Below are positions 16,492-23,906 of a stretch of 64,000 nucleotides of DNA, piece after piece. The translations under genes and the position numbers were made by a program. Source of the stretch: Sediminicola sp035798135 (GTDB taxonomy: Bacteria; Bacteroidota; Bacteroidia; Flavobacteriales; Flavobacteriaceae); contig JAPFBR010000001.1 of the NCBI GenBank assembly GCA_035798135.1, forward strand, positions 682,001 to 746,000, read 5' to 3'. The first letter of the stretch is position 1, and each line of letters begins with the position of its first letter. Under the pieces are notes generated by a model. It ran no database searches, was not told the DNA's origin, and was given only the letters and a program-made list of their open reading frames with translations.

Positions 16492-18183
16492 TTAATCTGG
16501 ACAGGGATTTTCTATTTCATTTGCACCGGAAGACGCTACAATAACCGAACTTACAAGACTACTTCCTCTTAAAGAAATTATAATACTTCCTTCTTCAACC
16601 TTGGTAATAATTCCATCAAATAGGTTTCCCTCCATTACACTTGAAAGCTCCAGCCCGGAAAGTCTCGTGTTGTTGATCTTATTTATGCCCGAAATCCTCA
16701 TCTTTTTAATGAATGGTATTCTTAAGTTTTCTGCGTTTTGAATAAAATCAAATACTTCTACTCCCGAATACGCCGGTACTGAAATTGTTCTTACCCTGGA
16801 AACCTCAGTTTCTGTTTCAAATGAACTTTCAAAGGTGTTTGAAGTAGATATAGTCTCTGAAGTTGTTGAAATATATTCTCTAGCTTCTGATGTACTATAT
16901 GTTCGTCTCTCGCCAATGCCCGCAGTAGCTTCAACACCACCATATCCTATTTCAGTTTGATAGCCATTTGTAATTAACACTCCGACCTCCTCCTGTGAGA
17001 AAAGTTGGATTGATTCAGTAGTACTATAAGACACCGTACTAGTTTTGGTCTCAGATCTACCAACCGATTCCTCAATTATGGAATTAGAACAATTCCGAAT
17101 TGTGGATATAAATGCAAAATCCGATCTTGCTGGAGGAATTATGGGCTGGAAGTAAGTCGTTCCGGCATCTTCTATTGAATATTCTATATTATCTGGGATT
17201 AGTCTTATTTCAGCAACACCAAACGGAATATCATTAGAGAATATAAACGTATTATTAGCCCATACAGTACAAGGTATCAAATTCATATTTTCATCCAAAT
17301 AATATATTTCCATCCATCCATTTTCTTTGGGTACAAGTTCAAATGTTGATGCTTCCGAAGGATCATCTAAAGGAATTAGAGAACCACTTGCCCTATCCCC
17401 GTTTTCTATCATTTTTATCCAACCTCCACTCGATTGAACAGACCATTCCAATCCTATAAAATCTGAACAATCCTGCTGATCACCGTTCGTATCTATACAC
17501 ACTCTTGGAGTTTTGATTCTAAATCTATTTTCTCCAACTTGTTCAAAATAAAATCCTTGGTAAATTCCTTCTTCCACGCTGTACGCTTCCAAAGCAAAAG
17601 GAAAAGGAACCATTGAGCCTGGCCCACGAGTAAGGATGCCTTCCTGTGGAGTGTTTAGGGTACCCCATTTAGTCTTATATTGAATAAGATGCTTCACTTG
17701 ATTATTAAGATTAACAGGACTGGGGATGAAGTCAAATTCTGTATTAATAGTTATCGGAATGTTAGAATCTTCAATAAAAACATTTCCTTCATAAGTTCCT
17801 AAAACACCCTCCTGCCCATAAATTTCAACTAGTGTCATGACTCCTTTGGAAAAGCTATTTTTTTCTTCTTCCGAAAGAGAATCATTTATAACCCTAAAAG
17901 CTGCAAGATTAACGTCGGGATCAATTTCAAGACTTGTATCGAATTTGCTGAAATTTGGGAATGAGATTTTCGCTTCGTGGGGCGAATATCCTTTGTGACT
18001 AATTGGCCGGACATCAATAATTAAACCTCTCTCTCCATTATCAGTTTCAATTACATACTCTCCTTTGTTGGTAATTTCAACATTTCCTTCTTCTCCAGGA
18101 ACAATAATATCAACCTTGTTACAATTACTAAACAGAAGTAATAAGGAGGTAAGGAGTAAAAAATTCGCAATTAAATTCTTCAT
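16492..18183 (-). CDS. Lipoprotein with aerolysin-like beta-rich C-terminal half
   Basis: This 563-residue protein has a lipoprotein signal peptide: hydrophobic residues 4-18, then lipobox FSNC with C21. The N-terminal half (about 22-340) is beta-rich with an internal QDCSDFIGLEW segment. Residues about 360-500 are Ser/Thr/Glu-rich with alternating polar and nonpolar residues (SETKTSTVSYSTTESIQLFS, then STSETISTSNTFESSFETET) around VGVLITNGYQTEIGYGGVEA. It ends with VPAYSGVEVFDFIQ. This pattern resembles the pore-forming module of aerolysin/ETX-MTX2 toxins. It is an inference from pattern; a surface-anchored protein of another kind is possible. Confidence 0.6.
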   Translation of the reverse strand: MKNLIANFLLLTSLLLLFSNCNKVDIIVPGEEGNVEITNKGEYVIETDNGERGLIIDVRPISHKGYSPHEAKISFPNFSKFDTSLEIDPDVNLAAFRVINDSLSEEEKNSFSKGVMTLVEIYGQEGVLGTYEGNVFIEDSNIPITINTEFDFIPSPVNLNNQVKHLIQYKTKWGTLNTPQEGILTRGPGSMVPFPFALEAYSVEEGIYQGFYFEQVGENRFRIKTPRVCIDTNGDQQDCSDFIGLEWSVQSSGGWIKMIENGDRASGSLIPLDDPSEASTFELVPKENGWMEIYYLDENMNLIPCTVWANNTFIFSNDIPFGVAEIRLIPDNIEYSIEDAGTTYFQPIIPPARSDFAFISTIRNCSNSIIEESVGRSETKTSTVSYSTTESIQLFSQEEVGVLITNGYQTEIGYGGVEATAGIGERRTYSTSEAREYISTTSETISTSNTFESSFETETEVSRVRTISVPAYSGVEVFDFIQNAENLRIPFIKKMRISGINKINNTRLSGLELSSVMEGNLFDGIITKVEEGSIIISLRGSSLVSSVIVASSGANEIENPCPD

Positions 18184-18275
18184 TTTATTTGGTTAAGGCT
18201 AAGGCTAAGGTGTTTAATATACGATTTTATTCGCTATAGGCATCAATTCTCTCACACCCCGCTTCCACTTCCAGG

Positions 18276-18374
18276 GTACAATGGAATATTGATAAGGACG
18301 AGATTATTGGAAAGGGAGAATTTAAATGCGGCAATGCCCTTAATCGTTATAGCAAGATTCCTAAGGAGATTTAG
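18276..18374 (+). pseudogene. Unidentified gene tail X, copy 2
   Basis: 33 codons end in TAG and are homologous to 16228-16326 over the whole length. The stop codon overlaps the first codons of integrase remnant 2, so a junction lies here. Confidence 0.55.
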
Positions 18375-18466
18375 TTGAGCATTTAGGATATTCCAGCATA
18401 AAGATCACCCAGGAATATTATGGCAATATTGTGCAAAAGAAAATCAGTAGTGATATAATAAGTTGA
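18371..18466 (+). pseudogene. Integrase 3'-end remnant 2
   Basis: The frame encodes VEHLGYSSIKITQEYYGNIV followed by QKKISSDIIS and a TGA. It matches the extreme C-terminus of the island integrase, including the nucleophile Tyr, but the conserved His is replaced by Tyr (LGY for LGH). It is more divergent than remnant 1. No start and no upstream part. Confidence 0.8.
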
Positions 18467-18521
18467 CTTGTTTTACCGTAAACTATTATATAATAATACC
18501 TTACCCTACCAATCTCATAAA

Positions 18522-19322
18522 TTAATTACCTACATAAATCACTCTTTCGTACTTTGATGAGTTGTATTTTTTGAAGTAAGCGACAATATCATCCTTTTCG
18601 ATTTGAAGAGAATGGATAATAGGGTTATTCCCATAATTATAAGACAATCCTTCATTTGCATAGAATTTACTTTTTGGTTGGTTTTTAGCATTATTTTCAT
18701 TTAAAGTCCAAATAACACCATAGTCCCCACTATCAAATTCTTCTTTACTCATACATCTATAAATAGTAATGTTATTATCGAGAGTATTAAATTTTTCAAA
18801 CTCCTTTAAATTCATTAATAATTTTCTCCCTTTCCTTTTATTGGAAAATAAACCTTTTAGAACTCTATTGGAGGATTTTATTTTTTCAGGTTTTAAAAAA
18901 AATTTACGTAAGTATTCCCAATATATATTATTAGTTAGAGTATCATTATAGTAAAGTAAAAATTTTAACTTTGGTTCAACTTTTGATTTATTGAAAATGA
19001 GGTTATTACTTATTCTGTTTTGATAATGAAATTGCTTTAATTCTAAATATATTTCAAGAAAACTATTCGCTTTTGTTGCATTATCGGTAGCTTCCAATAT
19101 TTTAATATATTTCTCTAGAATACCATCATGTTTTATGGGTTCATTAACCATAAACTTTAAATATTCAATCGTATCATCAGTATATTCTTCAAATTTGAAA
19201 TAACTTTTTGATTTAAGAAGATTCCACTCATTTCTTATTTCTAATTGCTGTATTAAAAGACCTTGTAATAGATCTATTGAATTTTTTGTGTTTGAAAAAG
19301 ATTTACTTGCTTGTTTAGTCAT
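18522..19322 (-). CDS. Hypothetical protein, possible ADP-ribosyltransferase fold
   Basis: The 266-residue protein has a helical, Lys-rich N-terminal part (about 1-170) and a C-terminal domain (about 180-266). The C-terminal domain contains ITIYRCMSKEEF (R189), YGVIWTLNENNAKN (W205-T206) and KYERVIYVGN (E259). The order Arg strand, W-T followed by N/D-x-x-x-A, and a late E resembles ADP-ribosyltransferase-like domains seen in phage and element proteins. The catalytic assignment is inferred. No signal peptide, so it would act in the cytoplasm or be delivered by another route. No adjacent immunity gene is obvious. Confidence 0.5.
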   Translation of the reverse strand: MTKQASKSFSNTKNSIDLLQGLLIQQLEIRNEWNLLKSKSYFKFEEYTDDTIEYLKFMVNEPIKHDGILEKYIKILEATDNATKANSFLEIYLELKQFHYQNRISNNLIFNKSKVEPKLKFLLYYNDTLTNNIYWEYLRKFFLKPEKIKSSNRVLKGLFSNKRKGRKLLMNLKEFEKFNTLDNNITIYRCMSKEEFDSGDYGVIWTLNENNAKNQPKSKFYANEGLSYNYGNNPIIHSLQIEKDDIVAYFKKYNSSKYERVIYVGN

Positions 19323-19482
19323 AACTTTTTTAATAATAAGACATGCTAATTATTAAGCCTATTTTGGTTTATAATCAGTTTAATGTGGTTTTCTTTATTA
19401 AAGATTGCTAAAACTCAAAAAGGTGAAGCGCTAACAATAAAATTCCTAAATAAAACTCAAGGAAACAAATTTAAATCTGATT

Positions 19483-19761
19483 TTAGTTTATCCTAATCAA
19501 ACTGGATTCAATTTCACTTCTCTTGTAAAATACCCTATTCCCTATCCCATAAGAAGATAGTATTCCTCTTTTGGACCAGTGCCAAAGGGTTGACAAGGAT
19601 ATTTTAAGGTATTCAGCAGTTTCTTCTCTGGTCAGCAATTCCATTGGTTCTTTTGGTTGTAAATTCTTTTTGATGTCCTCCAGCTCTTGCTGGATCGAGG
19701 TTATTTTTTCAAGAACGGTTTCCATTGCCTTGGGTAAATCTTCTAATCTTAGCTCACTCAT
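19483..19761 (-). CDS. Excisionase-like helix-turn-helix protein (copy 2)
   Basis: This 92-residue paralogue of the protein at 14235-14522 has a coiled N-terminus (DLPKAMETVLEKITSIQQEL) and a MerR-type winged HTH (LLTREETAEYLKISLSTLWHW, wing YGIGNRVFYKRSEIES). It lies divergent to the recombination genes that begin at 20064, and probably regulates the element or helps excision. Confidence 0.85.
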   Translation of the reverse strand: MSELRLEDLPKAMETVLEKITSIQQELEDIKKNLQPKEPMELLTREETAEYLKISLSTLWHWSKRGILSSYGIGNRVFYKRSEIESSLIRIN

Positions 19762-20063
19762 AATTGTTATATTATTTTTTTTAAAAATAATTTTTTAATT
19801 TTTTCAAAAAAGGCATACACTCACTAAACTATAAAACACCCCCTACCCAATTATTAAAAGGGGCTGCTAGGGTGCTTCTTTCAATAGGCTAAGTTTTTAA
19901 ATTTCATAATAACCTCTCGGGCTATTTTAAAGAGCATAATTTATTCTTGGATATCCAATTTTTCAAACTAGGTCTGCATTCGCTACGCTCATGAAATAAA
20001 ACTTATTACCCTTCTTAAATCCTGGGGTAAGATAGTCTTGTCCAAGAATTAAAATTAAATATT
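19762..20063. promoter_or_regulatory. Divergent regulatory region with inverted repeats
   Basis: This 302-bp region lies between the HTH gene and the recombination genes. It has an inverted repeat TTCTTGGA (19944-19951) / TCCAAGAA (20041-20048), with partly matching AT-rich flanks, that encloses about 90 bases. It also has a CTTATTACCC/GGGGTAAG hairpin just inside the right arm. These could be operator or RNA structures for the downstream gene. No TAnnTTTG element is clear. Confidence 0.35.
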
Positions 20064-20432
20064 ATGACGAAGTACAAACAAATTCAGAATTCGGAAACAG
20101 GGGAGACAGAATTCCTATTTAACGCGAAGTTGCTAAAGATTGGGAAAAGTGAATTGGCAAACCTCAATGAAAAACTCTTCAAAGTTGTAACCTTGATATT
20201 CAACTTGCCAGAAGGGGAGGAAGTGGAAAGAACTGCCATGTGTTATAAGTCCAACTATCAATACGGCATAGAAGAAGGAAAGGATTATCTGTGCAATTTA
20301 TCTTTTGATTCAGAAGGTAAGCCACAAATCAGAATGAGTCATCTAACCAATGCCGATAGGGCAAGTGCTGAGGACTTTTCTGGATTGTTGCAAGTATCAA
20401 AACAATTAATTGATGATAAGGTAGTATTGTAA
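20064..20432 (+). CDS. Hypothetical protein, possible single-strand DNA-binding protein
   Basis: This acidic 122-residue protein is predicted beta-rich (ETEFLFNAKLLKIG, FKVVTLIFNLPEGEEV, YLCNLSFDSEGKPQIRMSHL). I do not recognise it by motif. Its size, strand pattern and place just before a Sak4-like ATPase fit a phage-type OB-fold SSB, since Sak4 recombinases are often encoded beside their SSB partner. That role is inferred from context only. A terminator hairpin follows the gene. Confidence 0.5.
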   Translation: MTKYKQIQNSETGETEFLFNAKLLKIGKSELANLNEKLFKVVTLIFNLPEGEEVERTAMCYKSNYQYGIEEGKDYLCNLSFDSEGKPQIRMSHLTNADRASAEDFSGLLQVSKQLIDDKVVL

Positions 20433-20457
20433 TCCAGAGTTTCATCTAATTCGAGTT

Positions 20458-20491
20458 AAAGACTTATACAAATTATGTATAGGTCTTTTTT
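20458..20491 (+). terminator. Intrinsic terminator between SSB-like and Sak4-like genes
   Basis: A 13-bp stem (AAAGACTTATACA with TGTATAGGTCTTT, one G-T pair) with a 5-base loop runs into a T tract. It may lower transcription of the downstream genes relative to the first. Confidence 0.75.
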
Positions 20492-20517
20492 ATTTACTAA
20501 TGTTTAAAATAGATATA

Positions 20518-21411
20518 ATGGAAATACGAAAATCCGAAAGGAAAAAAGCAAAAATAAAGTTGGCACTGCAAGGTAGTGCGGGAAGCGGAAAAACCTATTC
20601 ATCCTTGCTCATTGCAAAAGGATTAGTAGATGGAGATTACACTAAAACAGCCATAATAGATACTGAAAATAGGTCAGCAGATTTATATGCAAATTTGGGT
20701 AATTATAATGTGGTTTCACTGGATCCTCCATATTCACCTGAAAGATATATAGAAGCTATTGAGCTTTGTGAAAAGGCAGGAATGGAAGTCATCATAATTG
20801 ATAGTATATCGCATTGCTGGGACTACCTATTGGATGTCCACAGTAATATGTTGGGCAATTCTTTCACAAATTGGGGGAAGATAACACCCCGACAAAATCT
20901 TTTTGTAAATAAGATACTTCGCTCAAATGCCCATATAATTTCTACTATGCGTGTAAAGCAAGACTACGTACTGAATCAAAAGAATGGTAAAATGGTTCCT
21001 GAAAAGGTTGGTTTAAAGGCTATACAAAGGAATGATCTGGACTATGAATTTACCATTGTTTTTGACATAGATAGTGCACATAGCGCAAAGGCATCAAAGG
21101 ACAGGAGTGGTCTCTTTATTGATAAGCCAGAATTTGTGATCAATGCAAGTACAGGTAAAAAGATAATCCAATGGTGCGAACAAGGCTCCGGAACAGTAGA
21201 AGAAAAAGTTAAACTAGAAATTGACGCTTGTGAAAGCATTGAGGGGTTAAGACATCTCTACTCCAAATATCCAAAGATTCAGGATACCATCAAGCCAATG
21301 ATAATGGCCAAGAAGCAATTATTAGAGAACATACAATCTCAAATAATATCAAACACACAAATTATACAACAATCTAAAAATCAAGAAAATGGAATTGATA
21401 ACAGTAAATAA
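20518..21411 (+). CDS. RecA-like P-loop ATPase, Sak4 type
   Basis: This 297-residue ATPase has a RecA-core layout. Walker A is LQGSAGSGKTYSS (about residues 18-30), with an IIDTENRSAD strand (about 51-60). Walker B is MEVIIIDSISHCW (about 92-104), and the later RQNLF...IISTMRVKQDYVL resembles the sensor strand. This arrangement is that of phage Sak4-like single-strand annealing/recombination proteins. An alternative ATG at 20500 adds six residues. The ATG at 20518 fits the family start MxIRKSERKK. The next gene starts before this one ends (21389). Confidence 0.8.
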   Translation: MEIRKSERKKAKIKLALQGSAGSGKTYSSLLIAKGLVDGDYTKTAIIDTENRSADLYANLGNYNVVSLDPPYSPERYIEAIELCEKAGMEVIIIDSISHCWDYLLDVHSNMLGNSFTNWGKITPRQNLFVNKILRSNAHIISTMRVKQDYVLNQKNGKMVPEKVGLKAIQRNDLDYEFTIVFDIDSAHSAKASKDRSGLFIDKPEFVINASTGKKIIQWCEQGSGTVEEKVKLEIDACESIEGLRHLYSKYPKIQDTIKPMIMAKKQLLENIQSQIISNTQIIQQSKNQENGIDNSK

Positions 21412-22366
21412 CAATATTGAAAGTCAGGTAATACTGGAGGAAGATGTTACTATATCACAAGGAAGTTTTATAGAAGCTAATACAGAACAGGTGAGTCTGA
21501 GTCACATTAAAAGTGAATGTATTATACCTAATTATTCAGATTCAGAAAGTACAATTGCACATTCTGAATTTATTGATGCCACCAACGAAGTAGTTCATGC
21601 AAATTTTTCGGGAACTAGGATATTACAACCCAATATCAGAGTATCTCACGTAATCAAAGGAAGGGTGCCAACAGCAATAGGCAAGTCAGTTAAAGAGCTT
21701 AGTCCAGAGGAGATGACTATCTACTACCAACGCTGTGCTTTTATGATAGAGGTGCCAAGTTTGTCAGAAAATGTAAATAATAATAGGCTCTCACTAAGTA
21801 TAGGTGGTGTCCGGTCGCTAAATCAGGAGAATCTATATAGTAAAAAAAGCCTAGAAAAGTTCAAGGTATTTATAGGATTCAAGAATCAGGTTTGTACTAA
21901 TCTATGTATAAGTACAGACGGATTAAATGTAGATATCAGGGTGAGTAGTGTAGCGGAATTGAAAGACAAGATTAATGAATTGGTCCAACAATTTGATAAG
22001 GATAGGTTCTTGGGCAACATGGAGCGTATGAGCAAATTTAGTCTTGATGAGTTACAGTTTGCGCATACTATTGGTAAGATGAAATTATATCAGCACTTAA
22101 ATAGGACAGAAAAAGTTGACAAGTTGACGCTTTTGATGAATGACAATCATATTGGAACAGTTGTGAAGAACTATTATGAGGATCCTAATTTCTCTAGAAG
22201 TGAAAATGGAGAGGTTAATCTTTGGCAATTTTACAATTTAATGACAGATGCCAACAAGTCAAGTTATATAGACTCAAATCTAGAGCGGAATGTGAATGCT
22301 TTTGAGTTTGTCCAAGGATTAGCTGATTCTTTGCAGAACCGTACTGAAAACTGGTTTTTAAATTAG
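21389..22366 (+). CDS. DUF3871 family protein
   Basis: The 325-residue protein is a clear member of DUF3871, a family confined largely to Bacteroidota mobile elements. Recognisable conserved stretches are SFIEANTEQVSLSHIKSECI, PNIRVSHVIKGRVPTAIGK, NLYSKKSLEKFKVFIGF, CTNLCISTDG and NKSSYIDSNLERNVNAFEF. The function is not known. It overlaps the end of the Sak4-like gene by 23 bases in a different frame, suggesting translational coupling and a shared role in recombination or replication of the element. Confidence 0.88.
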   Translation: MELITVNNNIESQVILEEDVTISQGSFIEANTEQVSLSHIKSECIIPNYSDSESTIAHSEFIDATNEVVHANFSGTRILQPNIRVSHVIKGRVPTAIGKSVKELSPEEMTIYYQRCAFMIEVPSLSENVNNNRLSLSIGGVRSLNQENLYSKKSLEKFKVFIGFKNQVCTNLCISTDGLNVDIRVSSVAELKDKINELVQQFDKDRFLGNMERMSKFSLDELQFAHTIGKMKLYQHLNRTEKVDKLTLLMNDNHIGTVVKNYYEDPNFSRSENGEVNLWQFYNLMTDANKSSYIDSNLERNVNAFEFVQGLADSLQNRTENWFLN

Positions 22367-22383
22367 AAAGTCTTGGATGAAAT

Positions 22384-22635
22384 ATGAACAAACAAGAACT
22401 GGCCTGGCAATTGAAGCACAGCTCCTCTGAGTGGATTTATGTTGTAACCTGGAACAATCTGCTCATGCAATTGTTCTGCCCCTTTAAAGTGGCTGTAAAC
22501 AAGTCTGTGGGAGACCTAAAAAAGGGGCAAATCGTACTGATTGAAGCTGTCAAAGTGACAATAGAATTAAAAGCTGTATTCATGATAAAGGGACAGTTTT
22601 ACCACTACTATTATTTTGAAATATTAGTTGATTAA
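22384..22635 (+). CDS. Hypothetical 83-residue protein behind DUF3871
   Basis: This small protein is Trp/Tyr/Phe-rich at both ends (SEWIYVVTWNNLL; GQFYHYYYFEIL), with a central basic loop VGDLKKGQIVLIEAVKV that looks like a small beta-barrel. It starts 18 bases after the DUF3871 gene and is probably in the same transcript. No family recognised. Confidence 0.65.
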   Translation: MNKQELAWQLKHSSSEWIYVVTWNNLLMQLFCPFKVAVNKSVGDLKKGQIVLIEAVKVTIELKAVFMIKGQFYHYYYFEILVD

Positions 22636-23179
22636 TGTCAAAGAGGCTTATGCTGAATTTTCCATATCATTTTGATATGTTTTGAGACGGTTTTTACTCT
22701 ATAATCAAAAAACCACTTAAAAAGCTGTGTGCACACTGGGAAGGGAGAGAAAAAGGCCAGGATTATTATTACTCCAACTTTTTCTCTTACTTATCCGAAA
22801 CACCCTCTTTTTGGACATTTATCTGATGGATATAGTTTTTCTACATTATTATATAATAGCTAAAATCAGTATAAAAAAAGTCCGAATTCACTTTCTATTT
22901 ATCACCCTTATTTTAAGTTAAATTGAGTTTAAGAAATGTAATATCTAAAAGCTATACAACGTTGATAACTCACACCAGTATTACAATCAAAAAACGCAGT
23001 TAGTTTTTACCTTTGAAGAGAGCATTTTAGCTATAATGGTAATTTGAAATAAGTTCTGATCTTGACTGTATAAGTTAGATGTAATTGTTTCTAAGGTAAG
23101 TAAAAAACCCAAAGCGATAAATCTGCTTTGACGTGAAGTAATCAGGAATAAGTTTTAATAGCATATAAATTGTGAAAAC
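22636..23179. other. 544-bp gap with a strong hairpin
   Basis: I see no convincing gene. An open frame from 22727 begins with GTG and gives a Leu/Ile-rich peptide that looks like AT-rich noise. The gap has a hairpin with an 11-bp stem at 22745-22755 / 22778-22788 (core GAGAAAAAG/CTTTTTCTC, one G-T closing pair). It could be a terminator for the DUF3871 operon, although no long T run follows. Confidence 0.4.
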
Positions 23180-23833
23180 ATGAGTCAAAATAATAATTAT
23201 ATAATTTATAAAGTAAATAATATATGGACAGGAGAAGTTTATATAGGAGCAACAACAAATTCAATACAACAAAGAAAGTGGGACCATATAGAAAGGGCTA
23301 AAAGAGGTGAAAGCGGAAAACTCCATGTAGCCCTTGCTAGTTGGACCAACACATTCACCTGGACTAAGATAGACACTGCCAACTCTATTGATGACCTGGC
23401 CCAGAAGGAAAAGGAATATGTTATTCGTTACGATAGTATGGAAAATGGTTACAATTCAGACGCTGGAGGTGGTATACAAAAGACAGTGTATCAATATAGA
23501 ATCCAAGATGGAAGCCTTGTTAATGAGTTTGATAGTTTGGAAAGTGCAGGGAATGCAGTTAGTGCACATAAAAAAAGCATCGCTAAAGCATGTTCAGGTG
23601 AGAATAAGACCTGCAAGGGTTATTGTTGGTCTTATACTTATCCTATCCCGGTAGTTATGAAGGATCAAAGAAGGAAAACCGTGTTACAAATGGATCAAGG
23701 CGGGTTAGTTCTAGCCGAGTATAATTCAGTTACTGAAGCATCAAGGATTACAGGAATATCCAAAACATGTATTTCACGATGTTGTAGAGGTGAGAGGAAC
23801 TATAGTGGAGGATATAATTGGAAGTATCTTTAG
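23180..23833 (+). CDS. GIY-YIG homing-type endonuclease with NUMOD1 repeats
   Basis: This 217-residue protein has an N-terminal GIY-YIG nuclease domain. The strands YIIYKVNN and GEVYIGATTN form the signature, Arg is in IQQRKWDHIER, and the Glu region is EKEYVIRYDS before GYNSDAGG. Two NUMOD1-type DNA-binding repeats follow (about 108-150 and 170-215), each with a strand such as VYQYRIQDGSLVNEFDSLES and an HTH-like SAGNAVSAHKKSIAKAC. It is a free-standing, intron-less homing-endonuclease-like gene that probably nicks a site in a related element or phage. Confidence 0.88.
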   Translation: MSQNNNYIIYKVNNIWTGEVYIGATTNSIQQRKWDHIERAKRGESGKLHVALASWTNTFTWTKIDTANSIDDLAQKEKEYVIRYDSMENGYNSDAGGGIQKTVYQYRIQDGSLVNEFDSLESAGNAVSAHKKSIAKACSGENKTCKGYCWSYTYPIPVVMKDQRRKTVLQMDQGGLVLAEYNSVTEASRITGISKTCISRCCRGERNYSGGYNWKYL

Positions 23834-23842
23834 TATTTAAAT

Positions 23843-23874
23843 AAAAAAGGCATCCTTTATGGGTGCTTTTTTTT
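23843..23874 (+). terminator. Intrinsic terminator after the GIY-YIG gene
   Basis: A stem AAAAAAGGCATCC / GGGTGCTTTTTT (loop TTTAT, G-T pairs allowed) ends in eight T residues. It separates the endonuclease gene from the restriction/defence-like operon. Confidence 0.8.
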
Positions 23875-23906
23875 ATTTTTAACAAAAAATAAACCGTACC
23901 AATTGA

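Larger units (their letters stand above)
18184..18521. other. Gap with gene tail X2 and integrase remnant 2
   Basis: Upstream of the lipoprotein gene this 338-bp gap holds a second X tail immediately followed by a second integrase 3' remnant. No intact gene. Confidence 0.6.

Noticed and set aside
16360..16572. Plus-strand 70-codon frame
   Set aside because: It overlaps the C-terminal coding end of the minus-strand lipoprotein and has no motif; a shadow frame.
18184..18521. Intact small integrase
   Set aside because: Only the last 30 codons remain, and the conserved His of the catalytic site is changed.
22727..22921. GTG-start frame rich in Leu/Ile
   Set aside because: It overlaps the strong hairpin, and its composition is what random AT-rich DNA gives.
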